Shown here piece by piece: positions 7,230-15,716 of a DNA stretch of 64,000 nt (positions within the stretch are counted from its first letter, which is position 1; each line of letters starts with the position of its first letter). The stretch covers positions 62,001 to 126,000 of IMG/VR virus record IMGVR_UViG_3300046167_000554. One strand, given 5' to 3'. This DNA is from a virus. Made by a program: the position numbers and the translations under genes. The notes under the pieces are model-generated. The model did not search any database and was not told the DNA's origin. It worked only from the letters and a program-made list of their open reading frames with translations.

Positions 7230-7956
7230 TTAAGTATTCCTCTACTAACTTTATATCTTTGGGGGAGTCTACTGATAGACCCACATCATCTACATGCACC
7301 ATCTGAACATCATAACCATTCTCTAAGTATCTCAACATCTCTACACTCTCAGATTTCTCTAAACTCTGCATAGGTAGTTCTCTGAATAGTTTAAGTCGTT
7401 CTTTAGAGAATGCATAGAGTCCTAGTTGTTGATAAACGTTTCCATTCTCATGTCGTGGAAAGGGTATACCGAGACGTGAGTAATACATTGCACAATGATA
7501 TGAATTGAACACTACCTTCACTATATCATTATCCATAACCTTGTAGGGTTCGGTAATCTTGACATATGCATTTACAGTTCCGATATTAGGATTGAAGTAT
7601 TCAATCATTCTATCAATTGCATCAGGGTCAATCAGGGGTTCGTCACCTTGGATGTTAACGTATATGTCTGCATCAAGTGTATCAAGTGTAAGTGCAATTC
7701 GGTCAGTCCCCGTTTCTACATCGTCATCTACCCTGATTACATTCAGGTCATTGTCATTACAGTAGTTCTCAATTCGGTCATCATCCGTAACCACGTAGAC
7801 TTCGTCTAGTTTCTTCGACAACGATGCTCGGTCATAGACACGTTGTATCATTGGTTGGCCACTAATCATTGCAAGGGGTTTACCCTCGAATCTAGTTGAA
7901 CCCCAACGGGAAGGTATTAGACCGACTGTATTGATTTTGCTCTGTTCCAACAACAT
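7216..7956 (-). CDS. kdsB: 3-deoxy-manno-octulosonate (Kdo) cytidylyltransferase
   Basis: 246 residues, normal KdsB length. KdsB activates Kdo with CTP to CMP-Kdo for lipopolysaccharide core synthesis in the cytoplasm. Visible motifs are VGLIPSRWGSTRFEGKPL (about 11-28, nucleotide-binding loop), VYVVTDDDRI (53-62), YVNIQGDEPLIDP (99-111, metal/substrate site) and a C-terminal VDSPKDI (equivalent to VDTPEDL). The start overlaps the upstream HAD gene by 40 bases, but no later in-frame ATG would keep the essential N-terminal strand. A phage copy may serve host envelope remodelling or nucleotide-sugar supply for virion glycosylation. Confidence 0.92.
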   Translation of the reverse strand: MLLEQSKINTVGLIPSRWGSTRFEGKPLAMISGQPMIQRVYDRASLSKKLDEVYVVTDDDRIENYCNDNDLNVIRVDDDVETGTDRIALTLDTLDADIYVNIQGDEPLIDPDAIDRMIEYFNPNIGTVNAYVKITEPYKVMDNDIVKVVFNSYHCAMYYSRLGIPFPRHENGNVYQQLGLYAFSKERLKLFRELPMQSLEKSESVEMLRYLENGYDVQMVHVDDVGLSVDSPKDIKLVEEYLNGNN

Positions 7957-8498
7957 TCTATTTCACCATATCCATATTCTGCAAATATAAAGTCCACACC
8001 TGATGCATCTGCACATTCTTTGTCTACTATCATGTCACCAACATAGACTGCATCACATGGACTTGTATTACAATGTGCAAGAGTATATAGTAGTTGGTCA
8101 GGTGAGGGTTTACCTCTTAGACCTTCAGTGGGACAACAGATAAAATCAAACTCAACATCTAGTTTAGATAGAATGTCATGTGTTCTATCTTTATGTTTGG
8201 ATGTAACGACTGCAATCTTTTTACCTTGGGACTTAAGGTACTTTAAGTGTTGTTCCACACCATCATAGAACTTAATCAAGTCACTGTTTTCTTGAGAGTG
8301 GTAATTGTATTCCACCATTAGTTGGTCTTGGTCAGTAAGTATACCCATCTCAGTTAAGATATCTTTAAAGGGTTTACCGATAAGTTTAAAGTATTCCTCA
8401 AAGGGTCTACCAGTGTTAAGGGAGTTGAATGACTTCTCCATGTTCTCTTCTGAGTCAATCAAGACTCCATCTAAATCAAATACATATAATGTTTTCAT
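7917..8498 (-). CDS. HAD-superfamily phosphatase (phosphoglycolate phosphatase-like)
   Basis: 193 residues. All HAD motifs are in place: motif I FDLDGVLIDS with D8 and D10, motif II VVTSK (97-101), the motif III lysine GKPSP at 129-133, and motif IV VGDMIVD with D155/D159. The cap is helical and inserted after motif I (subclass I type). Members hydrolyse small phosphorylated metabolites; the substrate is not predictable. It lies with kdsB, so a sugar phosphate is plausible. The architecture differs from the capless KdsC (Kdo-8-P phosphatase), so I do not call it kdsC. The start overlaps the gp4 end by four bases. Confidence 0.88.
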   Translation of the reverse strand: MKTLYVFDLDGVLIDSEENMEKSFNSLNTGRPFEEYFKLIGKPFKDILTEMGILTDQDQLMVEYNYHSQENSDLIKFYDGVEQHLKYLKSQGKKIAVVTSKHKDRTHDILSKLDVEFDFICCPTEGLRGKPSPDQLLYTLAHCNTSPCDAVYVGDMIVDKECADASGVDFIFAEYGYGEIECCWNRAKSIQSV

Positions 8499-8947
8499 TT
8501 CTTTTTTCCTTTCTTAGGTACTAAGTGGTCTTCAGTTAATATTCGGAACCCATACTTTCTATCGTTACAGTATTCATTTGCAGCTGCAAACTTTGCTTGA
8601 TTGACAACGTAGGTTGCAACTTCGTTGAGGTAACGTTTGGTTTGTCGTTTAGGTTCCTTCGGGGGTTTGAGTTGTTTCTTGGGTTTAACCTCTATAATCT
8701 CACGGACTATTTGTCCCTTTGTGGTTACATACTTTATAAAGAAGTCAGGAAAGTATCTATGTACTCTTTTATCAACAGGTGATATGTAAGGAATTACAAT
8801 TTCTTCACTTCCCCATTCGATAATTGCAGTGTTGTTATCACAATACATCATGAATCTTCGTTCCCAAAGAGAACGATAATAGATTTTTGTAGGGTCTCCT
8901 CTATATTTTTTGTAGTTCTTTGGTTTAAACTTCCCACTGTATGACAT
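8495..8947 (-). CDS. 4: Head completion protein gp4
   Basis: 150 residues, the T4 gp4 length. The N-terminus SYSGKFKPKNYKKYRGDPTK and the block YYRSLWERRFMMYCD, EEIVIPYISPVDKRVHRYFP are diagnostic. DF and IEVKPKKQ follow, in the arrangement of a PD-(D/E)xK-like nuclease core (D after HRYFP, E-x-K). gp4 (also called gp50/4) acts in finishing packaged heads before tail joining. I chose ATG 8947 (MSYSGKF) over a TTG three codons upstream because the family begins there. It is first in a minus-strand unit read from the late promoter at 8985-8978. Confidence 0.92.
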   Translation of the reverse strand: MSYSGKFKPKNYKKYRGDPTKIYYRSLWERRFMMYCDNNTAIIEWGSEEIVIPYISPVDKRVHRYFPDFFIKYVTTKGQIVREIIEVKPKKQLKPPKEPKRQTKRYLNEVATYVVNQAKFAAANEYCNDRKYGFRILTEDHLVPKKGKKK

Positions 8948-8977
8948 AAATAACAATACTATATTAACGAATATAAC

Positions 8978-8985
8978 TATTTATA
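8978..8985 (-). promoter_or_regulatory. Minus-strand T4-type late promoter
   Basis: TATTTATA on the plus strand reads TATAAATA on the minus strand and stands about 30 bases before the gp4 ATG. It would drive the four-gene minus operon (gp4, HAD, kdsB, HPG-x-x-R protein) at late times. Confidence 0.7.
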
Positions 8986-8997
8986 CAGGACAAATGC

Positions 8998-10209
8998 ATG
9001 GCATCTCTAGACAAACTACTAGGTAAAATTGAAAAAGCTCAGTCAGCAATCAAATCTTTCAAAGGAACAGTATCAAAATTCAAGAATCTAAACTTCAATT
9101 CATTGGTTGATGAACTTGCAGAACAGAAAGGTCTTGCAAATAGTATACTAGATGCACGAAGAAGTTCTCTGCAAAGACAGTTGTCTGCAAAGAACACATC
9201 CAAACGTGCATGTAAAGGTCTACCTGATGAGAACACTAAGGATTTTATGTATCCACAAGACTTGGATTTTCATGAAAATTATATAACCTTTAGGTCTAGA
9301 CCTAGACAATTGCAATCTTTGAGTGATGGTACAACAGAAAGTCAAAGTGGTATACTAGGTAGAAGTGCAGAATTTGAAGTACATCTATACATTCCCGACA
9401 CACTTCTATCCCAAGCAAATGTTCAATATAAACAAGAAAGTATGGGTGGTATTAATAGAGTTGTAACTGATTTAATTACAGACCCAGGCTCATTAGGTGG
9501 TACTGGAACTAAGGAAGCACTAGCAAATACGGCACTCAGTACTGCAGTGAAGTTTGCATCTACCCTAAGTGGGGGTGGAGTTGAAGCAAGAGCTGGTATT
9601 GCAATAAATCCTATGAAGGAAATGATGTTTGAGGGTATAGGATTCCGTTCATGGAACTTTACATATGAATTTTACCCTAGAAGTAATTGGGAAGCAGCAG
9701 AAATAAACCATATCATTTATGCATTTAGAACTGCTATGTTACCCGACACATTTAATTTTGACTTGTTTGAGGGTGGTAATTCAAGTGCTCAAATGTTCCA
9801 AGACCAGTTCTTTAACTACCCCAATATATTTGATATAAGTTTTAACGGCCCGATTAAAGATAGAGTGGATGGGTTTCTTCCAGCAGTTTGCACTAAGTGT
9901 GATGTTGACCATACAGGTGGTCAGAAGTTCTCAGTATATGAAGATGGTCAACCTGTTAAATCTACCATGACATTAGAGTTTATGGAAATAAGGTTAATGA
10001 CACAAAATAATTATCAAACTCTTTCTCCCGTATCTAATAAGGGTGGTCTTCTTAAACTCAAAGAAGGGGGTTCTATAATAGAAGGAGACCGAATGACTCT
10101 TGGTGATTTGAAGAATAATTATACAGAACTGGGTACAAGTCTTAAGAAAAATATCGGTGGATTTTTAGGTGACAAAAATATGTCAGGCGAAAATGATGGG
10201 GGTGATTAA
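8998..10209 (+). CDS. 48: Baseplate tail-tube cap gp48
   Basis: 403 residues, close to T4 gp48 (about 364). The N-terminal amphipathic helix (1-45) is followed by DLDFHENYITFRSRPRQLQ at about 85-103 and the characteristic block PMKEMMFEGIGFRSWNFTYE, then FYPRSNWEAAEINHIIYAFR (about 203-241), shared with gp54/gp48 tube-cap proteins. It closes the hub and forms the platform on which the tube grows. It lies directly before gp53. No good plus-strand late box is visible just upstream, where the divergent minus-strand box lies. Confidence 0.85.
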   Translation: MASLDKLLGKIEKAQSAIKSFKGTVSKFKNLNFNSLVDELAEQKGLANSILDARRSSLQRQLSAKNTSKRACKGLPDENTKDFMYPQDLDFHENYITFRSRPRQLQSLSDGTTESQSGILGRSAEFEVHLYIPDTLLSQANVQYKQESMGGINRVVTDLITDPGSLGGTGTKEALANTALSTAVKFASTLSGGGVEARAGIAINPMKEMMFEGIGFRSWNFTYEFYPRSNWEAAEINHIIYAFRTAMLPDTFNFDLFEGGNSSAQMFQDQFFNYPNIFDISFNGPIKDRVDGFLPAVCTKCDVDHTGGQKFSVYEDGQPVKSTMTLEFMEIRLMTQNNYQTLSPVSNKGGLLKLKEGGSIIEGDRMTLGDLKNNYTELGTSLKKNIGGFLGDKNMSGENDGGD

Positions 10210-10218
10210 TCATGGCAA

Positions 10219-10923
10219 ATGAACTTTTTCAAGAACTTCCCCAATGTTGAGTATACACTTAATGATGGTAAGGTAATATCAATCAAAGACTTTTTCCGAA
10301 AGTCTAAAATAGAAACAGAAGCACTCGACAGTTTAGTTTCATACACTTACTATGAAATACAAGATGGTGAAAGACCCGATGTAGTTGCAACTAAACTATA
10401 TGGTAATGGTGACTTGCATTGGACATTGTTCCTTGCAAACGAATTTACTAACTACAATGATTGGCATAAAGACAACCAAACCTTTGAGACATACATGAGT
10501 GAAAAGTATGAAGGTCAGTACCTAGTCGGAAATGAAACAACAGATATTATAACATCAACCAATAAGTTTTTACTAGGAGAGAAGATAACTTCAACAGGTA
10601 AAGAAGCACACGTAGTTAAGGTCGACCCAACTATGAAACGTATTGGTGTTATAGGAAATCAGTTTGATGGTAATGATGTGGTAACAGGAAGTGTTAGTGG
10701 TAAGTCAATGACTGTACTTAATGCAATAGAACAGAGAGATGGTATTGCATATTATAAAGACCTCAATGGAGTTAGAAAGAACTTCTTTGAGAATGGGTTC
10801 TCTTCTGTATCTTTCTTTGATGAAGAATGGGAAACAAACGAAGCAAAAAGAAGAATAAAAGTGATACGTCCCGAATTGATTTCTGCAGTAGTTAATCAGT
10901 TTGAACGTATTATGTCAGTATAA
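10219..10923 (+). CDS. 53: Baseplate wedge protein gp53
   Basis: 234 residues. NFFKNFPNVEYTLNDGKV, ISIKDFFRKSKIE and YYEIQDGERPDVVATKLYGN, then LHWTLFLANEF and DWH, are the conserved gp53/LysM-like wedge pattern. gp53 joins wedges around the hub. After residue 120 there is a two-strand insertion (FLLGEKITSTGKEAHVVKV). Another ATG at 10212 lies in a different frame and gives MANELFQ, very like an expected start MAN-FF. A one-base indel at the 5' end is possible, in which case the true start would be 10212. Confidence 0.9.
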   Translation: MNFFKNFPNVEYTLNDGKVISIKDFFRKSKIETEALDSLVSYTYYEIQDGERPDVVATKLYGNGDLHWTLFLANEFTNYNDWHKDNQTFETYMSEKYEGQYLVGNETTDIITSTNKFLLGEKITSTGKEAHVVKVDPTMKRIGVIGNQFDGNDVVTGSVSGKSMTVLNAIEQRDGIAYYKDLNGVRKNFFENGFSSVSFFDEEWETNEAKRRIKVIRPELISAVVNQFERIMSV

Positions 10924-10926
10924 ACT

Positions 10927-11364
10927 ATGAGTAGTAATCATAAAGCAGGTGAATTTTTCATTGAGGCAATATCAATTGTTACTCAAGCAGGTGATGTAGT
11001 TGATATAACAAAAATTGTAGTAATTTTAGAATGTATGAAAGTATATACGAAAATGTTTACAACTGCAGACATCATGGTTTTGGATGGAGTCAACTTACTT
11101 AAGAATTATGAGATTGTAGGACAGGAAAATGTAAGAATATCTGTAAGACAGAAAGAAGGTTTGGAAGATAAGTCTGATAACTCTCAATCTATAGATAGAA
11201 CATTTAGAATTACAAAGATTCATAACATTCAACGTATAAACGAAACCACACAAGCCTATCAACTTTTATGTCAAGACCCTAGGATGATACAAGTACAGAA
11301 GGAAAGAATTTCTCAATGTCTCTATGGTTCTTACAGTGCAATGATATTAGGGTATCCTAACTAA
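10927..11364 (+). CDS. 27: Baseplate hub gp27, N-terminal part (frame broken)
   Basis: 145 residues before a stop. ECMKVYTKMFTTADIMVLDG, then KNYEIVGQENVRISVR and FRITKIHNIQRINETTQAYQ, have the strand pattern of the first tube-like domain of gp27 hub proteins. The frame ends after SAMILGYPN. Reading one base on (dropping one G of the GGG at 11350-11352) gives GILTNSIKLRKKR, which then joins a third frame, DRGMGRHNACKQP. The gene therefore appears split by single-base insertions rather than naturally ended. An intact gp27 is essential in T4. Confidence 0.75.
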   Translation: MSSNHKAGEFFIEAISIVTQAGDVVDITKIVVILECMKVYTKMFTTADIMVLDGVNLLKNYEIVGQENVRISVRQKEGLEDKSDNSQSIDRTFRITKIHNIQRINETTQAYQLLCQDPRMIQVQKERISQCLYGSYSAMILGYPN

Positions 11365-11396
11365 CAGTATTAAATTAAGAAAGAAGAGACCGAGGC

Positions 11397-12155
11397 ATGG
11401 GTAGACACAATGCCTGCAAACAACCAATTCTAGCACCCGACATGACTGTTTATAATTGCATTAAACATATGGTTAGTAATGCAAATACTTCTCTAGATGC
11501 ACCATGGAGAAACTCATGTTTCTTTTATCAAACACTCAATGGTGGTTTTAGATTCCATGATATTGCAGAAATGTATCAAAGAGAACATCCAGTTGTTTTC
11601 ACTAGAACTCCTAAGAATGTAGATAAAGAGAATTATGATATAAACATAAACTCTCCACGAGGATTGAATACACAAATACTAGACATTCATAGACCACAAG
11701 CTTTCGATGCATTAACAGGTGTTACAAGTGGTATGTATGCGTCTACACTTAGAGTGTGGAATCCAATAACACAAAGAGTAGAAGAACACATTTACAATAT
11801 GAAAGATGCATTCAACAGGGATGGTCATATGCATAAACCTTCTGCACATATAGATGTCCAAGAAATTACTGCAACACCTGATGATGCAATAACAACATCA
11901 GACCAAAAGTATTCACAAACAGATATTCAACCTGCGGTGAATGAATCATTTGATTCTAAGATTGTTAATGTCGACACCATGGTTCATTCGTATGGTAATG
12001 CAACAACACTAGATGCACCACAACCTTTCTTAGGTGAAACATATGATGACAATGGTGTACTAGAAAGAAATGCATTGATGCATTTACTTCATCAAAATAT
12101 GTATACAGTAGTAGTTCCATTTAGAACAGACCTAACTGTAGGGACAAGTCGTTAA
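11397..12155 (+). CDS. 27: Baseplate hub gp27, middle part (frame broken)
   Basis: 252 residues following the N-terminal part. APDMTVYNCIKHMVSNANTS, then FFYQTLNGGFRFHDIAEM, match the phage-hub pattern in which a short helix precedes a strand bearing a Phe-Gly-rich turn. The C-terminus VVVPFRTDLTVGTSR ends at a stop, but dropping one G of the GGG at 12141-12143 continues as TVGQVVKLMIPEPETD, a natural hub strand that runs into the next reading frame. The ATG at 11397 is probably not a real start. Its Met is internal to gp27. Confidence 0.75.
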   Translation: MGRHNACKQPILAPDMTVYNCIKHMVSNANTSLDAPWRNSCFFYQTLNGGFRFHDIAEMYQREHPVVFTRTPKNVDKENYDININSPRGLNTQILDIHRPQAFDALTGVTSGMYASTLRVWNPITQRVEEHIYNMKDAFNRDGHMHKPSAHIDVQEITATPDDAITTSDQKYSQTDIQPAVNESFDSKIVNVDTMVHSYGNATTLDAPQPFLGETYDDNGVLERNALMHLLHQNMYTVVVPFRTDLTVGTSR

Positions 12156-12159
12156 ACTT

Positions 12160-13428
12160 ATGATACCTGAACCTGAAACAGATAAACCTGAAGGTACAGT
12201 AGATAAGAAGAATGATAATCGATACTTAATAACTGAAATAAAACTTATGGGTAAACCAGCAGACAACCAAGGGACTTTAACAATGACTTGTGTTAGAGAA
12301 GGTATATCAAAAGAATTAGAACCGAGTGTAAGCAAAATGAGTCAACAAATACACCCGAGGATGATGAGTTTTTATGGAGTCGTAGAAGATAGACATGACC
12401 CTATGAAGATAGGTAGAGTTCGTGTTCGTATACATGGAATTCACAATGCAGATAAAACACAAATTGCAACACCTGATTTACCATGGGCCCAAGTTCTACT
12501 ACCAACAACCTCAGCAGGTCTATCAGGATTTGGAACACAACATGGACTCGTAGAAGGGTCTACAGTATTTGGTTTCTTTAGAGATTCGTCTCAACAGAAC
12601 CCAATCATTACTGGAACAGTAGCAGGTATCCCACAAGAAGGATGGAAGGTTGACGTTACAGGTAAAGAAGTTGCACGTAGTGTGGAGACTGGGTTCAATG
12701 ACCCAAGAAGGGTTGGTGAAGGAATCAGTGCATATACAGATACTATTGATGGAGTTGCAACTACTGAAAACCCTAATAGAAGTTGGGGACTAGAAGTAGG
12801 ATTAGACGATTCTCCTCAGATACCCGAAAGTATATCATTAAATTACTATCCAAAAGCAGACAAGGAAACTGGTAAAACTCTTGAAGCTTCTACTATCACG
12901 GAACCAACAACCAAAGAAACACCTTACTACCCATTAGAGTTTGGAGTAAGTGATGTAGACATCCATGCAAGAGGTGAGATAACATATGCAGACAGAGACT
13001 TTTCTCTATTAGATAACATGTCTTATGTCACTAAAGCAAAACCAGTTTACCCATTCAATAAAACCCTGAAGACAGAGTCAGGACATCTACTTGAGTTAGA
13101 CGATACAGTAGGTGCAGAAAGAATATCAGTTGCACATAGGTCGGGAACATTCCATTCAATAGAACCCGATGGGTCACAAATGACTAGAATAGTCAATGAC
13201 CAATACACTGTAATATGCAAAGACAATGAAGTGCATATCGGTGGTAAAGTAAATGTTGTGATAATGGGTGACTCTAATATTAAGACATATGGTGATGTTA
13301 AATTGAAGGGTTATGGTAAAGGTGAGATTGATGTTACAGGAACAATGCTTATTAAGTCAGGTGATAACATGACTATTCAATCTGCAAAAGTATTGTCCCT
13401 AAAAGGTCAAGTCGTACAACAAGGATAA
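12160..13428 (+). CDS. 5: Baseplate hub spike gp5 (OB-fold plus needle, no lysozyme), with gp27 tail at its N-terminus
   Basis: 422 residues. Residues 1-59 (NRYLITEIKLMGKP and onwards) look like the end of gp27. gp5 proper probably starts at Met60 (12337), MSQQIHPRMMSFYGVVEDRH. The OB-fold has GRVRVRIHGIH, LPWAQVLLP, GLVEGSTVFGFF and NPIITGTVAG (about 84-155). No glycoside hydrolase domain is visible, unlike T4 gp5. The C-terminus (about 320-422) has repeating short strands (KVNVVIMGDSNIKTYGDVKL, KGYGKGEIDV) of a beta-helical membrane-piercing needle. No stop separates the gp27 tail from gp5: this is either a fusion or a further indel. Confidence 0.88.
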   Translation: MIPEPETDKPEGTVDKKNDNRYLITEIKLMGKPADNQGTLTMTCVREGISKELEPSVSKMSQQIHPRMMSFYGVVEDRHDPMKIGRVRVRIHGIHNADKTQIATPDLPWAQVLLPTTSAGLSGFGTQHGLVEGSTVFGFFRDSSQQNPIITGTVAGIPQEGWKVDVTGKEVARSVETGFNDPRRVGEGISAYTDTIDGVATTENPNRSWGLEVGLDDSPQIPESISLNYYPKADKETGKTLEASTITEPTTKETPYYPLEFGVSDVDIHARGEITYADRDFSLLDNMSYVTKAKPVYPFNKTLKTESGHLLELDDTVGAERISVAHRSGTFHSIEPDGSQMTRIVNDQYTVICKDNEVHIGGKVNVVIMGDSNIKTYGDVKLKGYGKGEIDVTGTMLIKSGDNMTIQSAKVLSLKGQVVQQG

Positions 13429-13433
13429 TTATA

Positions 13434-15272
13434 ATGACAGAAGAAAAGGTAGTTGTTACACCAGGCTTAGTTGTAGCTGAAACTGCAAATGCATTGAAGG
13501 TTGTATTACCTACTGCACTTCCATGTCCGACTGAGGACATATTCTCTATACCTTCAGTAGAAGATTTACTAAAACCTCTTTTAGAAATTGCACAACTTCC
13601 CGAGAAGTTGGATGCAAAACTAGCTTTGATGAAGAAAGAGAAGGAAGAAGAGATAGTCCTACTCGTCAAGAAGTTGGAGAACCCCGACTTAACTGCAGAG
13701 GAAAGAGCTGCAATACTAGAAGAGATAAGAATTGCAGAAGACTATGTTGACAATGTTATTATGGGTGAACTCTTTGAACAGTTCAGAGACATAAAAAAAT
13801 CTATTGAAAAGTATTTTGATAAATTACAAAAACTACTTAGTCCATATTGGAAAGAGTCCGAAGGGAAGAAAAATTTACAACAGGAACTTACGGATGCTAT
13901 CGATGAGTTGGTTGCAGATTTTCATATGTATATTCCTAACAAAATATCAGAGTTGATAGGAAAAATTGTACCACTTAGTTTAACCATTAACATCCTAGGT
14001 TTATCAATTGATATTGTTAAATTGGTAACTACTCCTTCTTATAGGGATGAGATAACAGACCAAATAGCTGGGAAGAATTTTGTAACTCAAATTATATCTA
14101 AAAGAAAACGACTTGCAGAAGTTAACAAAGAGTTAATGAATGCAAAGAACATGACTATAGAACAAATTGAGACATTAGAGAAACAGAAAGAACAACTAGA
14201 AAAAGAAATCCTTGCACTAGAAGAAAAGAGACGTGCATGGGTTGATAAGTTTTTTAATTTAGTTCCTGATGCAATCAGGAAGTTTGATGGTAAACTCTCA
14301 GAACTTAATGAAGATAGAAAGGCAAAACTCACATGGGACTACATCAAAACAGAAATTAAAGAATGGGTTACGAATGCACATATAAAAGCATTAGAGAAAC
14401 TTATTGATTTGTTTGATGAGATATGGGACTTACTTGGATTACCCGAGTTACCAATATCATCTATACAAGAACTATTGACAATGGACATACCTGCGTTAAT
14501 AGAAAAGGTCAAAGCATCCCTAAAGAGAAAGTTTCAAACTACTGCTAGTGAACTTAGAGAAAAGATTGCAGAGATTGATAAGAAACTGGAAACTGAAACC
14601 GACCCTGCTACGATTGATAAACTAAACGAAGAGAAGAGAGAACTAGAACAGAAACTTTTAGATGAGAAAGGAAAGTATCTAAGACAATTGGAAGAAGCAG
14701 TACTTGGATTTGAGATACCAATTATAGGAATGACCATTGAGGAGATAATAGGAAAGGATACTCGTACTAATTCAACCCTTGAAGAAAGACTACAAAGATT
14801 TGAAGAAAGGTTAGTAGACTTCAAAGAGAACTGGCAACAGAAACTTCTCTTTGCATGGGTCAAGTTAATAAAGAAATTCCTACAAGCAATCGGATTAGGT
14901 AAGTTAATCGATATGTTATTGTTAACTATGTGTGACTTCCTAAACCTAATTGGAAATCCATTTGCAGCTATGATTACTATACCTAATTTAGATGGTATAA
15001 TAGATTCATCCACATACAAACCTACAGTTCGTGTTGCAAATAAGAGTGACAGTAGTCTAGACTCAACATTAAAGGCCTCAGATGGAACTGCATTGGGTAA
15101 TTCATTCCCTATCGATGGTAATAGTGGAGATTTATATGTATTTGTTAATGGAGTCAGACAAGTTGAGGGTTCTGCAGACAATGAGTTTAGTGTAGTTGGT
15201 AACAATATAGTTATGAACACATTATTAGATGAAGGTTTGGTTGTTTGTGCAATTAAGGTTCCAACTGATTAA
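13434..15272 (+). CDS. Large coiled-coil tail protein, tape-measure-like or hub-associated
   Basis: 612 residues. Long Glu/Lys/Leu heptad stretches lie at about 55-105, 218-265 and 365-410, with hydrophobic segments near 180-196 (LSLTINILGLSIDIVKL), 430-445 and 490-520 (KLIDMLLLTMCDFLNLIG). The last 60 residues form a small beta domain (DLYVFVNGVRQVEGSADNEF, then VVGNNIV) of the FNGV type common in phage fibres. It lies between gp5 and gp25. The alternation of coiled coil and hydrophobic helices resembles tape measures, so it competes with the protein at 4640 for that role. No homologue recognised. Confidence 0.7.
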   Translation: MTEEKVVVTPGLVVAETANALKVVLPTALPCPTEDIFSIPSVEDLLKPLLEIAQLPEKLDAKLALMKKEKEEEIVLLVKKLENPDLTAEERAAILEEIRIAEDYVDNVIMGELFEQFRDIKKSIEKYFDKLQKLLSPYWKESEGKKNLQQELTDAIDELVADFHMYIPNKISELIGKIVPLSLTINILGLSIDIVKLVTTPSYRDEITDQIAGKNFVTQIISKRKRLAEVNKELMNAKNMTIEQIETLEKQKEQLEKEILALEEKRRAWVDKFFNLVPDAIRKFDGKLSELNEDRKAKLTWDYIKTEIKEWVTNAHIKALEKLIDLFDEIWDLLGLPELPISSIQELLTMDIPALIEKVKASLKRKFQTTASELREKIAEIDKKLETETDPATIDKLNEEKRELEQKLLDEKGKYLRQLEEAVLGFEIPIIGMTIEEIIGKDTRTNSTLEERLQRFEERLVDFKENWQQKLLFAWVKLIKKFLQAIGLGKLIDMLLLTMCDFLNLIGNPFAAMITIPNLDGIIDSSTYKPTVRVANKSDSSLDSTLKASDGTALGNSFPIDGNSGDLYVFVNGVRQVEGSADNEFSVVGNNIVMNTLLDEGLVVCAIKVPTD

Positions 15273-15280
15273 CGGAGTGT

Positions 15281-15288
15281 TATAAATA
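15281..15288 (+). promoter_or_regulatory. T4-type late promoter TATAAATA, five bases before gp25 ATG
   Basis: TATAAATA, then GAAGT, then ATG at 15294. The spacing is the same as at 1952, 33844 and 54989, predicting RNA initiation at the start codon. Confidence 0.75.
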
Positions 15289-15293
15289 GAAGT

Positions 15294-15716
15294 ATGGCAG
15301 TTAATATTAAATCAGAAGGCAAGAATGTTGCAACTCCGAACAGGTATAAAGACTTAGATATTTTCTTTACACCTCATCCAGTCACGGGTGACATAACAGT
15401 AAAAACTGATACGGATGCAATAAGACGTTCTGTAAGAAACATAGTCCTAACCAATAAATATGAGAGACCATTTAAACCAAATTTTGGTGGTTCTCTTAGA
15501 GACATGTTGTTCGAATTGGACACTATGCCGAAAATTAGAAGGGTAAAAGAACGAATAGTAAAAACTGTAGAAACATTTGAACCTAGAGTTAATAACGTAT
15601 CAGTAATATTAGAAGAGAGTCAAAATACAAACACAATTAGATGTACTATATTCTATAATATCAACAATAGTGTATCTAATCAGAGAGTAGAATTCACACT
15701 AACAAGGGCAAGATAA
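15294..15716 (+). CDS. 25: Baseplate wedge protein gp25
   Basis: 140 residues (T4 gp25: 132). Family signature: YKDLDIFFTPHPVTGDI, DAIRRSVRNIVLTNKYERPF, PNFGGSLRDMLFE, and a beta end with TIFYNI. gp25 is the conserved wedge core shared with type VI secretion TssE and carries the EPR-like motif of the sheath initiator (here FEPRVNNV at about 96-103). It would start the sheath on the baseplate. Its last base is the first base of the gp6 start (ATAATGG). Confidence 0.95.
   Translation: MAVNIKSEGKNVATPNRYKDLDIFFTPHPVTGDITVKTDTDAIRRSVRNIVLTNKYERPFKPNFGGSLRDMLFELDTMPKIRRVKERIVKTVETFEPRVNNVSVILEESQNTNTIRCTIFYNINNSVSNQRVEFTLTRAR

Noticed and set aside
7917-8498. Kdo-8-phosphate phosphatase (KdsC) identity for the HAD protein next to kdsB
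   Set aside because: It has an inserted helical cap as in phosphoglycolate phosphatases; KdsC enzymes are capless.
12160-13428. T4-like lysozyme domain in gp5
   Set aside because: No Glu-Asp-Thr lysozyme motifs lie between the OB-fold and the needle repeats; the protein is too short for that domain.
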